The notes: generated from the letters alone by a model not told the origin. Positions 44,931 to 56,574 are shown, counted from the stretch's first letter. The stretch: DNA of 64,000 bases from Crossaster papposus (GCA_037893245.1 JBAIAA010000022.1:930001-994000); one strand, 5' to 3'. Numbers and translations are program-made.

Positions 44931-46720
44931 AGGTATAGTGTCACGATGCCCGGCAGCGATATTTTTTTTTCTGCAGGTAGGTTGGTACATTAGCCAATCA
45001 GAACACAGATGGTGTTGACGTCATCGATGATGGTAGAGTTGTCTGGGACAACCCTAACCCTAACCCCTAACCCTAACCCTAACCCGATCCCGGCACTATA
45101 ATTATCTGTAATTGTATAACTTACTCCCCTCTAGTTATAGTAGCATTGAGCGGCGGTTGCCAGCACTGGCGAAACGTTGTGCCTACATGTCACGGCAGCG
45201 TAGCTAGCGAGACATGACACATACACACATTATGAATCATGACGACTAATTCGTCGTTCGTATCGCGCGTGATGTAGTTAGACTGTAATAATCAGTGCTG
45301 TCATGCACTCAGCTCTTTCATATTTCACCGGACCGAGTCTTAAATTTCACCAAATGGCCGTAGATTTCATCAACTACCAACATTTGACTGTGAAATGGTT
45401 CACTGACCATGCATTGCTAGGCTCGAAATTTATTACGATTCTGAATGTTTTAATTTTAACCCTGCGAGCGACCAATTCTTTTGGACGGACGCACGAAGGG
45501 GCTCCATCAGGAGGCGTTTTGTGTTGGGGGAAAATAATTATGTATGGGGGGGGGGGGGGGGGGGGGGCACGAATATTTTTCTCACGGTCTGAACAGATGA
45601 CTAGAAGTTCCCTGGACACACATACCAAAGATTTAAACATTCTGGCTATTTACACAATTGTTTTGAAGGACAACCGTGTAAACATTAATATCAGTATTGC
45701 TCTGCAATACAAGCACATTTCGATTTCTCTGCACAACTCAATGGCTTTTGGAAAAAACCATTATTTTGAAGGGTTGGTCTGCCCCCTAGATGACCTCTTG
45801 GGTTATAAATTTTGTTAAAGCTCATTGACTGAAGAATTTGTTTTTAATTAACCAAAATAGTTTTTGGTCCACCGGGTGGAGGCTTTTGGGTGGGGGGCTG
45901 ATAAAAATGCAAGCGGATCAGACAGGCACTGACGAAAAGGCCTGCACAAAATATGTGTTTAATATTTTTCGACTGTGAAAGGGGGGAAGCACTTGCTCCC
46001 CCTGCTCCCCCTATGGCTACGTCCTTGACTAAAAGCGAACAGTTCTTGAAATATACCTGTCAGGGACACAGACGTCTCAGGACAGAAGTTCGTATGACGC
46101 AGCTTCGCATCCAGCTTTCTCGTACAGAACCGCTCTCATACCGAGCTGCAGATCTGGCTAATTTAAATAGGTACAAGTCTATCAATTTTGTAAATATAGT
46201 TCCGTGCCGGAATGAGTTGTTTTGGAAATTGCTATCTTTCTAAAATAATATATACAAACAGTTGACGATAAATGAGTTAGTTAACAGTAAACAGCCGCAG
46301 TTCAGTTATGGATTTTTCAAAACCATTTCGAAATACTGCCGATCCGACAATAATACATTCCGAATCAATAATGTAGGGACTGCTAATGCGTTCATTTTCA
46401 AGTTGATATTTTGAAAGAAACCTAAACGAAGAATTGGTTGCAGACGCCCAAAGAAAACAAAGGTAGGCTTTTCGTTGAAATACAATAAATACAAGCTACA
46501 CATTGACAATGTTCGGGAGGGAAAAGGTTGAAGATCAAAGACTGTACGCCTCTGTGGGTGGTAATGGCAATATACATATACAGCATGGTTTGATGGGAAG
46601 TAGTGGGAATTACTGGTTCCGAGGTGCAGGTTAGCTCGTCTACATTGTTAAGATGAGGTATTTATTTATCTAATCGTATTTGTTATTTTATTGATTATCA
46701 GTATTTAAATTGTATGTTTT
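44931..46720. other. No gene recognised; interstitial telomere-like run and G run
   Basis: AACCCTAACCC-type repeats stand at 45050-45085 and a run of over 20 G at about 45545-45566. The open frame 45303-45818 spans this G run and has no domain. Nothing else is supported. Confidence 0.45.
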
Positions 46721-47304
46721 GTTTGTGTACATTGTACAACAAGAATCCTAAGCCAGGTAAATATCTGGGGCGAGCAGATTAACTCAATTGGGGCGAGCAG
46801 TTAAACTTATGCAAATTTTAAAACAATTGACAAACATTTGAGCGACCGAGTTGCCGGAATTTACGGCACGCTAAATGGAATGTTCGTCTCGGTATATAGT
46901 GGATGGACACATTATGGGGCGTGCCTTTTATCCCTCACCATCGGACGGAAAGGACCGTGAGCTGTTTCACGATTGTGCCCGCACTGCCGGCTGTTTTGGG
47001 GGAGGTTCCCCTGGGGCACGCGCCAGAGGACCCGAGACCGGGAGTCTGCTGTCCAGTTTGTTTGTCGTCGAGTGGCTCGGCGATGTAGACAGCAGCGCGG
47101 TTCTTTGCACTTTGTGCTGCCTGGTCCGGGACTGGCGATTTCGTCGGACATTGGGACTTGTATTCCGAGTTATCGGATCCTGAAGTCAACCTGCTATGGG
47201 TTTGTCGTCCGACGTGCGTGACAGTTCATCGAGCACGGCATGTTAGCCGTGCTGTTAGCTAACGGAAGGACCCGTTAGAAGAGCCCTATTCCCCCCTTTT
47301 CCTG

Positions 47305-47620
47305 TCGCCGGGAGTCACTGTCGACTGGACTCGTTGTCGCCGGGAGTCACTGTCGACTGGACTCGTTGTCGCCGGGAGTCACTGTCGACTGGACTCGTTG
47401 TCGCCGGGAGTCACTGTCGACTGGACTCGTTGTCGCCGGGAGTCACTGTCGACTGGACTCGTTGTCGCCGGGAGTCACTGTCGACTGGACTCGTTGTCGC
47501 CGGGAGTCACTGTCGACTGGACTCGTTGTCGCCGGGAGTCACTGTCGACTGGACTCGTTGTCGCCGGGAGTCACTGTCGACTGGACTCGTTGTCGCCGGG
47601 AGTCGTTGTCCCCAGGAGTC
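47305..47620. repeat. 32-bp minisatellite, about ten units
   Basis: The unit starts GTCGCCGGGAGTCACTGTCG and ends ACTGGACTCGTT, and units are almost identical. As 32 is not a multiple of 3, all three plus-strand frames stay open with the same 32-residue cycle, so the open frames are artefacts. The surrounding block (roughly 46730-47905), with AATTAAATAAA and an ATCTTAACA end, could be a solo LTR, but I found no duplication to prove it. Confidence 0.85.
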
Positions 47621-47959
47621 GTTGTCGCCGTGAGCCCGGAGTTTCAACGCATAATTGCTTTTTAAAACATTGAACTCTTTCGTTAACGCCAGCTGCTCGC
47701 CCCTTCATATTAAGTTCAAGCAAATACTGGTAATGTTCTTTTATTACATTAAGTCTGTATTTAATTGTAAAATTCTTTATTTTTGTGTAATTAAATAAAT
47801 TATTAAATGTTATTGCTTCGTTTCGTTTCCACTTTGTTTTGGTTCCTTTTCTGGGGAGAAGTAAATTTGCGGTAAATTTACTCGTTAGATTTGGGATCTT
47901 AACAACATACCGAAGCGAAGCGGAGGGAGGTAGTCAAGCTGACCTACACCGGGAAACCA

Positions 47960-48632
47960 GGGCCCAATTCCATAAAAGCATTCTAACTTAGTATATTACT
48001 AGGTTTTAGCCAGATTCCAAATGCCTAGTTGGTTGCTTGCTAGCAATCAACTAAATCGCATTCCATAACACCATTCTATGAAATATTCTTACTAGTTGCT
48101 TGCTTGCAGCTTGGTAGAATGGTGTGGGGTTTGCATAATCGCCAAAGTACGTACATGGTCAGTTTGAGTTAACAATAGGGAAAGAGTTCAAATCAGGTCA
48201 TGCTGTGGGTTGTATTGTCAATGCATTCCTCTGTACCCTATTTAGGGTATGTACATTTGTATCGGCATAAGCACATGTTTCAGAAATGGCTAATTCAGAG
48301 GGTGTTTCAACTCCAAAAAGGGAAAAGAGTCTAATTACTCGACTCAGGAAAATCTGTTCCTTGCAGAACGCTATGAGGAGTTTAAGGTTATCCTTGACTC
48401 TGCGCATAAGGATGTCAATACAAATTCCCAAAAGATAAAAGATTAAAAAGTGACTTAGAATGGTGCTAAGAATAACATACCCCAAACCTATTCTAATTTT
48501 AGCAAGCAACTAGGAACCTTGCTAAGCGTATAATGGTTTTATGGGATAGATTTAGCAAGGAACTAGAGATAGAAAGGAAGTTAGCAACCAACTAGGCTTA
48601 GAATGCTTTTATGGAATTGGCTCCAGTAGTTT
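47960..48632. mobile_element. TIR element with CCAATTCCATAAAAGC ends
   Basis: CCAATTCCATAAAAGCATTC at the left is mirrored near 48600-48625. TTGCTTGCTAGCA-type short inverted motifs fill the left arm. A diverged inverted copy of its left half lies at 57175-57430. Two short open frames inside have no domain. Confidence 0.65.
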
Positions 48633-49142
48633 CCACTATGTATTTTCCATAAATAAACCAAATGCTGTATTTGTGTTACTACACCTCATAAGTATTTACT
48701 GCCTTGTCGATTGTAAGACTGTGCATCTTTATTCGGCACACGATATTCAAGTTCTTCGTCAGTCAATGACGGAAATCTATAGTAACGTTACTGAGACTGG
48801 TTCCGTAAAGATTACAAGCCACCGACCACATGTCTACGAGGCGGGTTCCAGAGGGAATTTGTGGCGCTACCAGAACAGAATACCGCATGGCAGCGAGCTG
48901 GGTCCTCACCGGGATGACGTCACCTGGCAGCGTATCATCTTTAGTTCCAGGACGCGCGGCAGGATTGGCCAATAACGCGCTTAAATTTGCTCATGAATAT
49001 TAATGAAGTGTAGTAATACCGAACCCTTCTCCCTTCCCCCCTCCCAAACTCCCACCAGCACCACCTAAACAAATACAATCATTACTCATGCGCCTTTCCG
49101 TGACCTCTGCTGCCAATGCCTAATACAAACCATAGAAGCTGC
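48633..49142. other. Downstream flank of the CUB/sushi gene
   Basis: This follows the stop of the minus-strand gene and should hold its 3' UTR. I see no clear AATAAA within the first 300 bases on that strand. The 48820-48990 part is CpG-rich, with CTCATGAATATTAATGAAG. Confidence 0.35.
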
Positions 49143-49689
49143 TTAGCGGCTGCCCCTGTCCATTCCGTAGGGAGGAGGACCAGATGGCCCAAGGTAGTAC
49201 GCGGGCTGGTCACTCTCAAAATCAGACACCGCGTTATCCAGCGCTCGTACAGCTAACAGCTCGTCGTTAGCCAGCATCCTGAAGTCGGCCGGACTCAGGC
49301 GGTAGTCCATGGGCATCTGAAGGGTGAGCTCTGAGGTAGCGGCACGCGACGGGGGAGACATGGGTGCCGGGGGAGACATGGGTGCCGGGCGTATTGGTGC
49401 CAGGCTTGGGGGACGGCGCCCGCCGCCGGCTCCGGGATAATCTCTCGTTGGGTGATACACGTCCGAATCACTCGTCATAGGATCACCGATTTCTCCCAAG
49501 GCCGGGTCGGCGTCGGTCTGGGCACCTTGGTTGACAGTGCCGCCGTCATCGGTCCCAGAGATGCTGTTTGCAGCGGAGGGATTCTGCTGGACCGACGGTG
49601 CAATGGCCACAAGACGATCTTCCACAGGACTTTCACGTTGGTCGCTGTACTCGTCTGCGTCTTGTGGTTGTGCTCGTCTTTGCCTACGC
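49143..49689 (-). CDS. Last coding exon of the CUB/sushi transmembrane gene: cytoplasmic tail
   Basis: The acceptor TTATTATAG precedes GCGTAGGC. The first G completes the Arg codon left by the transmembrane exon (phase 2). About 181 codons follow to a stop at 49143. It starts with a basic stop-transfer stretch (RRRQRRAQ), then an acidic and Pro-rich tail. Possible signalling motifs are DEYSD, DVYHP, YYLG and a PPPYG near the end that fits a WW-domain ligand. A PAPMSPPAPMSPP internal repeat is seen. No enzyme domain. The motif roles are inferred. Confidence 0.7.
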
Positions 49690-49785
49690 CTATAATAAAC
49701 AAATACAACTAGGTAACTTAATTCAAAGTCACTGGGTCATTTATCAAGGAGCTTTTAACAAATAGTCAGGTTTCTTATGTGTTTT

Positions 49786-50328
49786 CGTTTAATGTTTGTG
49801 TAGATTTGCTAAGCTATACATTTTTGAAAACGTTAGGATATACTTAACATGAAAACAAATGTTTACATTTGCTCTTAGGTTCTTTATGACGGCCATCTTA
49901 GATTTTTTGAATGATGACGGCAATTGTGCGCATTTGTCTATGACCCAATAAACATATTACAACAAGGATTTTGAATTTATTATGTTCTGTTGATGAGATA
50001 TGGCTTAAAGGACCAAACATGAACAAAATCACACGATGACGTCATCATGATGTCACTTTAATTTATATCTATAACACATCCCGCCATACCTGCATACCAA
50101 GTTTGAACCCAATCGGACTTATACTTCCAGAGATATATGGCATTGAACAAAAATACTTTTAATGTGACACCCAATGACTTCTCATGACAATGACTTCCCC
50201 TTAAAAAAAACTTTTTTTTTTCAAAAGAACCTAAAAACAAAATGTAAACATTGGTTTTCCTGTTGAGTATATCCTAACGTTTCTAAAAATGTATAGTTTG
50301 GCAAATCTACAAAAAAAGTGAACGAAAC
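49786..50328. mobile_element. Intronic inverted-repeat element
   Basis: GTAGATTTGC, then CTATACATTTTTGAAAACGT and GGATATACTTAACA at the left are mirrored near 50230-50320. It lies in the intron between the tail and transmembrane exons. Confidence 0.6.
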
Positions 50329-51115
50329 TTTCAATATGTACATTATGAACCTGACTAAAAACAACGTTGAAGATATTGTCACCTGTCTCAACAGATTGTT
50401 TCCTGTGGTTACCAGTTATCGTATCTAAAATGATTGTGTTTTTGTATGGATAGGAATGTCTCAACGGCTGTTTTCGTAAATACAATGATTGTGTGGTTTT
50501 TTTGTATGGATAGAAATGTCTCAACGGCCATTTCATCCACGCACATAACATTCTGCACACAGTTATAGTTTTCTTCTCTATCTGAAGACCAGAAAATCCG
50601 AAGCAAACGGTATTTATTTTGAGGGGGACTAAAACTTAAAGTTGTTAGCAATTCAGTAACGAGCCACATCATCCATTGAAATCTAGTAATCAGCTTTTTA
50701 CAGGTAGAATAGTACACCGTTGGTAATTGCTTGAATTATCATAATAGGTAAAAATAAATGGGGGGAGGGTGTATTTTATAGTAAATATCGTTTAACTGAC
50801 CTGTTCGAAGTTTTACAATCATATATGCCGAAAAAAAATAATAAATAAATAAATAAATAAATGAAAAAAAAAGAAAAAAAAAAAAAAATAATAATAATAA
50901 TTAATAAATAAATTAATAAATAAATAAATAAAAAATATTTAGAAACAAAATTAAAAATTAAAAAATTAAAAATCATCTATTCCTGATAAATCAAGCAATT
51001 GCGAATAGTGTATATTACTTTTAAAACAACTCAAATCAAAATACTGGCACACAATTAAATTTTGGACCACAACAAGTTGGTTACAAACTGGCGACATCCC
51101 CATTGCTAAGCTTAC
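50329..51115. other. Intron sequence
   Basis: A 60-bp direct duplication (GGAATGTCTCAACGGC) lies at 50430-50525. An A/T low-complexity run covers 50827-50975. No exon signals. Confidence 0.5.
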
Positions 51116-51206
51116 CTTGTGTCGTGTTTGGGCTCGCTGCTGATTAGCATTAGCAAGATGACAAGAACAACAACGATAAGGGCCAAAACAGCTGCCACGA
51201 CAATAA
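51116..51206 (-). CDS. Transmembrane exon of the CUB/sushi gene
   Basis: The acceptor TTCCACAG and donor AAG before GTAAGC bound 91 nt. Entry is phase 1 and exit phase 2. The product is IVVAAVLALIVVVLVILLML, then ISSEPKHDTR: one hydrophobic helix of about 22 residues followed by polar residues. It joins in frame to the sushi exon before it and the tail exon after it, so the protein is a type I membrane protein. Confidence 0.75.
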
Positions 51207-51259
51207 CTGTGGAAGGCACAAGCAACAGTTTGACAAGTCAAGGATTAACCCTCCTATAT

Positions 51260-51545
51260 ATAGTGCATTTACCATAGAGCTGTCAGACCTTTCAAAACCT
51301 TTCAAGTTTCCTAGACTAAAGGGTTTTGAAAGGTGAGAAAACTGTCTGACAAAAAGAACCTATGAAAGATTTCGAAAGGTAAAACAACTCTCTGAACAAA
51401 CTTTTGTGAAAAAAATACCTTTCAAAAGGTTTTGAAAGGTGTAGTAGTGCAGTAGCAACACATTCTGGAGCGTTTTAAAAGGTTCATATTTGTTGATAGC
51501 CATTTTGCCCATTAAGCAGATTTTGAAAGGTTTTGAAAGGTAAAA
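51260..51545. repeat. Cluster of TTTTGAAAGGT motifs in an intron
   Basis: At least eight copies of ACCTTTCA or TTTTGAAAGG in both orientations occur at irregular spacing. This allows many short hairpins. Origin unknown. Confidence 0.5.
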
Positions 51546-51900
51546 CCATAAGAGGGTTTTAATAACTTCCCAATTTTAAATAGTGTTCCATAATTTATAA
51601 CGTCTGTTAGAAAGGCATTAGTTCAGGCTTGTTTCAGACGTCGCGTTTGTATGCCGTGTTGAATACAAATTGTGTGTGTTGGTTTTCTTTGCTCGCACTC
51701 ACGCTGTGAGCATGCGCATTCCTAATTATGAACGATATTGGTGCCAACTTCGAGGTGGAATTATATTCGGCTTAAGCGGGACGTTTGGAAACGGCCTAAG
51801 ACATTATAGATTTATAGATTTATTTCTCATGCAATGTTTGGTTAAGTTTTCATAATTTTTTTTTATTATTGAAAGACATGGTAAATCTTAGTAGAAATAT

Positions 51901-52470
51901 ACACTCAAGGAACAAAGAAACGCACCACAGAATGTTTTTTATAGTTTTGCCAGAATTTTGTGAAATCAAATGTATGTGTTTGAATCCCACATATGTCCTT
52001 GACATTTTAGCCCAGTAATCTAATGTTTATTTTATGTTTAACAACAAAAACAAAACAAGTTAGCACCACCGCTCACAAAAGTGGCATTTACAGTTCAATA
52101 ATTAACATGACCTCCATTCGCGTCAAGAACAGCTGCAATTCGTCGCCTCATGGATCGACAGTAATGTCGTACCTGGTCGTGTGGGATAGCCGCCCACTCT
52201 TCCCCGGTGCCGCCCTCAGCTGTTGTTGTGTCTCTGGGGGGAGATCTCTTTGTCGGGGATTCTCTCATGTGTACCATTAGCATAAAATGCACAAACACAG
52301 TTTTGGAACTCACCCAAATCACTCAGCCGTAACGAGATAAGTAAAGATCGACGTTTATCTCTAAATTGCTCAGAATCTAGAACATGTACCATTTTTACAA
52401 TGCCGGCCCTATTTCCTTAAACAAAACGAAAATGTTACGTGTTGTGTTGTGTTTCTTTTTTCCTTGATGT
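51901..52470 (-). mobile_element. Tc1/mariner relic with transposase C-terminus
   Basis: Ends ACACTCAAGGAACAAAGAAA and a complement near 52450-52470 match the mariner MITE at 43083. Between them the minus strand encodes EEWAAIPHDQVRHYC, then RSMRRRIAAVLDANGGHVNY before the stop at 52095. That is the usual C-terminus of Tc1-like transposases. The rest of the transposase has been deleted. It lies in the intron between the second sushi and transmembrane exons. Confidence 0.75.
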
Positions 52471-52502
52471 TCAAACGATAAACAAATGAATGGTTGTCTC
52501 AC

Positions 52503-55009
52503 TTGCTATAAGCCATGGCGGTAAGCCGTCTGCAGGCGTACATACTAATGCCACGTCAAACTCGCCATTGGCAAGGCAAGTAGTTGCATTGCCGTCGCCG
52601 GGCACATAGGAGTCATCGCACGTCAGCGTGATCACGTCGCCCGCTTGCACCCGGTCAGGATTCCCAGTAATCGCTGGATGGTATCTGGTCCCGAGATGGC
52701 TCGTTTAATTCAGGAATTCGAGGGATCAACCGAGAAGAGACAATACACAGATGTACGTCACCACGAGCAGAAGAGACATGCACAAATTGCATTTGCACAA
52801 GATGTGCGATCACTGAGCCGAGTAATGGAAGAGATGGGGAACCCGTTCACTGAAAGCAGCAGTGATCTCCTTGTCCTGAACAGCAGAGATGTTATGGACA
52901 CAGCAGTGGCAGACACGGTACGGCAGATGGAGAAACTTGGGCTCGAGAAGTATGAGACATATGTTGAAGAGAGGCTTGTGAATCAGACAGTGCCTATCAC
53001 AGATCCCATCAAGCGGAACAACCTCCATCTATTCAGCCGCCCACCAGTCAGAGAGAAGTCAAGGAAACAGCTACAGATGTCGTCCCTGAAGAACGACTGT
53101 TCGCTCTTCTCCAGGCTGTACATTGCCTCCCAGATACGCCATGGTGATTTGGACGAGTTCTTCCAGCACGAAAACCAGGCATGTCCACCATCTCTGTCTC
53201 AGATGGGTGGCCTGAGAACTGGAACCAAGTCTGACTTGATGCCCTGCCTGGAAAACCTTGTTCCGGTGAAAGATAATCTCTCCACCCCCAGAGTAGAAGT
53301 CAGCATCTTGGATGGTGCTGCCATCATCAACATGCTGCGACCAGGGACTGCAAAGACATTCCAAGGTTATGCCACTGATGTCTTCGTGCCGTATGTCACA
53401 TCCCAGCTGCAGCATGTCGACAGACTAGACATTGTGTGGGATCTGTACATGGCAGACAGCTTGAAGGCGGACACTCGCAGCAAGAGAGGAAAGGGAGTTA
53501 GGAGACGAGTCGAACCAACAAGTGCAGTTCCTGGAAATTGGCAAGAGTTTCTCCGCATTGGCGACAACAAGACGGAGCTGTTCTCCTTCTTGGCCTCTAA
53601 CATAGCAGACATTGACACCAACAAACATATCATCACCACACAAGGCACTGGAGTTATTTGCTCTAATCGTCAGGACGTGTCAGCTTTAGCGCCATGCACA
53701 CATGAGGAGGCTGACACGCGTATCTTCCTGCACCTACAGGATGCCGTACAACAGGGATACAGCAAAGTATCAATACGCACAGTTGATACAGACGTGGTAG
53801 TCCTGGCCATAGCATCAGCCAATCGCCTCAACATCTCTGAACTGTGGATTGCCTTTGGAGTTGGGAAGAGCTTCAGGTTCATCGCTGCTCATGAGATCGC
53901 CAAAGTTCTTGGTCCTGACCGATGTGTGGCCTTGCCGATGTTCCACGCCTTCACAGGTTGTGACACAGTGTCCTGCTTTGGCGGCAGGGGCAAGAAGACT
54001 GCATGGGGCACCTGGACCACCTATGGAGACGTCACACCCGCATTCTCTGCCTTGGGTGCCACGCCAGACCCATGTGCCATTGACGAGTGGATGAAACCCC
54101 TGGAGCGATTCGTGGTGCTGCTATACGATCGAACCAGCACAGAGGAGGGTGTGAATCAGGCGAGGAAACAGCTGTTCAGCAAGAAAGGCAGAGCTATTGA
54201 TGGTCTGCCTCCTACACAGGCTGCACTCATCCAACACACGAAGAGAGCTGCCTACCAGGCTGGTCACTGTTGGGCCCAAATGATGACCCCTGCTCCACGG
54301 TTTCCGTCACCAAGTGAATGGGGCTGGAACAAGAAACCGGATAGTGGATGGAGTATAACCTGGACGAACCTACCAGAAGCATCAGACGTTTGCAGGGAAC
54401 TCTTGCGATGTGGCTGCAAGACCGGCTGCAGAGGACGCTGCAAATGCCAGAAGGCAGCTCTTCGGTGTACAGCTCTTTGTCAGTGCGGTGGACAGTGCTC
54501 TGAGTGAGCCATTCCATTGGATTAGTCATGCAAATGTTATGTGAAATGGACACCTTATTTGTCATTTTAACTTATTTGGGGCCAGATATATGGATTTTGA
54601 TGTTTTTCAAAATGGCGGATGGCAGCCATCTTGGATTTGGGTACCCTGGGAATCCCAAAATGGTTCAATATGCATTCCATTTGATTAGTCATGCAAATAT
54701 TATGTGAAAAGGACACCTTTTTGGTCATTTTAACTTACTTGGGGCCAGATATGTGGATTTTTATGTTTTTCAAAATGGCCGCCGGCGGCCATTTTCAAAA
54801 TGGCCGCCATTTTGTTGTCACAGGTCGAATCTGAGATGGCCCTACATCTAAAAATGATCACAAGGGTTTAGTCTACCTGCATCCAAAATTTCATGCTTGT
54901 TTCACCAAACCCACAATTCGTCCAACTATTTCACCTATCTGCAGTACTACAGAGTCTACCTGACCGTTAGCAACCTCTGGTACAGTGCAAGATTGGGGGT
55001 CTGGCGTTG
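52503..55009 (-). CDS. Second sushi (CCP) exon of the minus-strand gene, split by an insertion
   Basis: The first half starts after GTTTTCACAG at 55009 in phase 1 and reads TPDPQSCTVPEVANGQVDSV: sushi Cys1 and the Asn-Gly turn. The second half, about 52672-52503, reads PDRVQAGDVITLTC, then DDSY and NATTCLANGEFDVALVC: Cys2, Cys3 and Cys4. It ends in GCAA before GTGAGA, phase 1. Between them lies a foreign element in the opposite orientation. CAGTA occurs at both borders and may be a duplication, but simple removal at it leaves the halves one base out of frame. The exact border, or a splice use of the gap, stays open. Confidence 0.65.
52673..54507 (+). mobile_element. CXC-domain ORF of a repetitive metazoan family, 5'-truncated
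   Basis: An open frame of about 610 codons starts inside the family-like RWMVSGPEMARLIQEFEGS and runs to a stop at 54507. Residues before it are only the antisense of the sushi exon, so the N-terminus is missing. Family marks are CTHEEADTRIFLHLQDA, VRTVDTDVVVLA-like (RTVDTDVVVLA), LPMFHAFTGCDTVS and GKKTAW. A C-terminal Cys-rich CGCKTGCRGRCKCQK motif is of tesmin/TSO1 CXC type, a DNA-binding motif. The EADT plus DTDVVVLA pattern recalls FEN1-like PIN nucleases; that is inference. Many near-copies exist in invertebrates as far as I recall, so I treat it as mobile. No TIR or poly-A tail was seen. Confidence 0.65.
54508..54945 (+). repeat. 3' flank of the CXC element with 160-bp duplication
   Basis: CATTCCATTGGATTAGTCAT to AATGGCGGATGGC is repeated in diverged form from about 54672, with GGACACC, GGGGCCAGATAT and GTTTTTCAAAATGG in both. 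AAAATGGCCGCC runs form an inverted pair near 54773-54815. It belongs to the insert, because the sushi exon resumes just to its right. Confidence 0.6.
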
Positions 55010-55119
55010 CTGTGAAAACAACGAGGAAAATGGTCCCGTTAACCCTCAAGTATATTTCTGATCGGGGTGGTTGTTACACGGAAGACGGGGATGAGGGGAA
55101 TGTGGGGTGGGGGGGGGGG

Positions 55120-55765
55120 GGGGGGGGGTGGAACGAGGGGAACGGGGTGGGAGGAGGGGAACGGGGTGTGAGAAGGAGAACGGGGTGGGAGGAGGGGAAC
55201 GGGGTGGGAGGAGGGGAACGGGGTGGGAAGAGGGGAACGGGGTGGGAAGAGGGGAACGGGGTGGGAAGAGGGGAACGGGGTGGGAAGAGGGGAACGGGGT
55301 GGGAAGAGGGGAACGGGGTGGGAAGAGGGGAACGGGGTGGGAAGAGGGGGACGGGGTGGGAGTAGGGGGACGGGTGGGAGTAGGGGGACGGGTGGGAGTA
55401 GGGGGACGGGTGGGAGTAGGGGAGCGGGGTAGCAGGAAGGGAGCGGGGTAGCAGGAGGGGAGCGGGGTAACAGGAGGGGAGCGGGGTAGCAGGAGGGGAA
55501 CGGGGTGGAAGGGGGAGCAGCGGCGGATACAGGGGGGGGGTGGGGGCGCACGCCCCCCCTTTTGCTTGAGAAAAAAAAAACGAAAACAAAAAATTGCGTT
55601 TACCATTTTGTTGCTTGGTAAATGTTCACGCCCCCCGTTATGGAAAATCCTGGATCCGCCCCTGGGGAGAACGGGGTGGGAGGGGAGAACGGGGTGGGAG
55701 GGGGGGGGGGGGGGGGGGGCGGGGACGGGGTGAGAGGAGGGGAACGGGGTGATAGGAGGCGAACG
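55120..55765. repeat. 19-bp G-rich minisatellite, split in two
   Basis: Repeats of GGGGAACGGGGTGGGAAGA and variants run over 55120-55517 and 55665-55765. All long open frames here, on both strands, are artefacts of the 19-bp period. The G strand has several runs of three to four G per unit and could form G-quadruplexes. It lies in the intron between the stalk and second sushi exons. Confidence 0.85.
55518..55664. mobile_element. hAT-type MITE inside the minisatellite
   Basis: CAGCGGCGGATACAGG and CCTGGATCCGCCCCTG form typical hAT ends around 147 bp. The G-rich flanks prevent a certain call of the duplication. It divides the 19-bp array. Confidence 0.7.
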
Positions 55766-55924
55766 TTAAAATATACAATGATTCGCCTGGCATTAGATCT
55801 AAGGCAATTTGGTAGTCTATATTGATCCTCCACTAATAGATGTATATGTTTTGGATATGAATATTAAGGTATTCAAGTGTTAACATAAAATACAGCAGTA
55901 AAACAGAATGAAAAGAGGCAGTAC

Positions 55925-56056
55925 TGATTGATGGAACATCAGGCCCGGGTGTAGTCAAGTCCCCACGGGGCGTTTCGCCGGCAGTAGACCCTGAAACGGC
56001 GGGCGGTGACTGAGTAGTGGCCGGTGGCGCTGTCGGTTGTAAGGTCGTTGGCGTCG
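55925..56056 (-). CDS. Thr/Pro-rich stalk exon of the minus-strand gene
   Basis: The acceptor ACTTATGTAG precedes 56056, and a weak donor (ATCA before GTACTG) ends it at 55925, giving 132 nt with phase 1 at both sides. The product PTPTTLQPTAPPATTQSPP, then AVSGSTAGETPRG and TTPGPDVPSI is mucin-like, suited to O-glycosylation. It joins the first sushi exon to the second in frame. The donor is the least certain point. Confidence 0.6.
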
Positions 56057-56186
56057 CTACATAAGTTTTAAAGGGAAAGAGGGTGATGTCACAATGCCAT
56101 CATAAAAATATCAATTTTATAAACCTCGGAAGTATAATTATTAAGGTCATCGCTTGCGTTTGCTGTAACCCAAACATTAATTCTTT

Positions 56187-56454
56187 CAAATAGGCACTTG
56201 GGGAAACAAATTAGCGTAAGTGTTTAGGTAATAAGGAGACAGTGGCACTTAGGGAGACAATTCAGTGTCTCCCTAAGTGTCTATCTACCCTAAAAAAACA
56301 ATATTTGGGAGTTATTTTTGTCCTAGAAAGACAGTTTTTGGTCTAAATAGCATACATCTCGAAGATCTTAGAGAAAAGGGTTAGGGTAAACAAGCTAGGA
56401 CTGTTTTAAGTTTGTGTACATCTCTATGGAATTGTTTCCCCAAGTGCCTATTTG
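56187..56454. mobile_element. Intronic MITE with CAAATAGGCACTTGGGGAAA ends
   Basis: A perfect 23-bp inverted end, CAAATAGGCACTTGGGGAAA plus three more, is mirrored at 56432-56454. GTCTCCCTAAGTG inside repeats the theme. It sits between the first sushi and stalk exons. Confidence 0.75.
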
Positions 56455-56574
56455 TCATAATACCGAAACAAAAGTGATCATTCAATAATATTATTGGATT
56501 ATTTATGATCAAACCTAGAATGCATCCTCTCACTGAATGGATGCCTTCTTTGTGTTACTCTGTATGTTACTCAC

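Noticed and set aside
45050-45085. Telomere end
   Set aside because: Short interstitial run with unique sequence at both sides.
45303-45818. 171-codon open frame
   Set aside because: It spans a run of over 20 G and has no domain; openness is not convincing.
46875-47221. CpG-rich block with several open frames, considered as a coding exon
   Set aside because: Open on both strands, no family, and it adjoins the minisatellite in a possible solo LTR.
47334-47673. Three overlapping 91-99 codon repeated proteins
   Set aside because: Same 32-bp minisatellite in three frames.
55039-55606. Pro/Ser/Leu-rich and Gly/Glu-rich proteins of up to 186 codons
   Set aside because: Artefacts of the 19-bp G-rich minisatellite.
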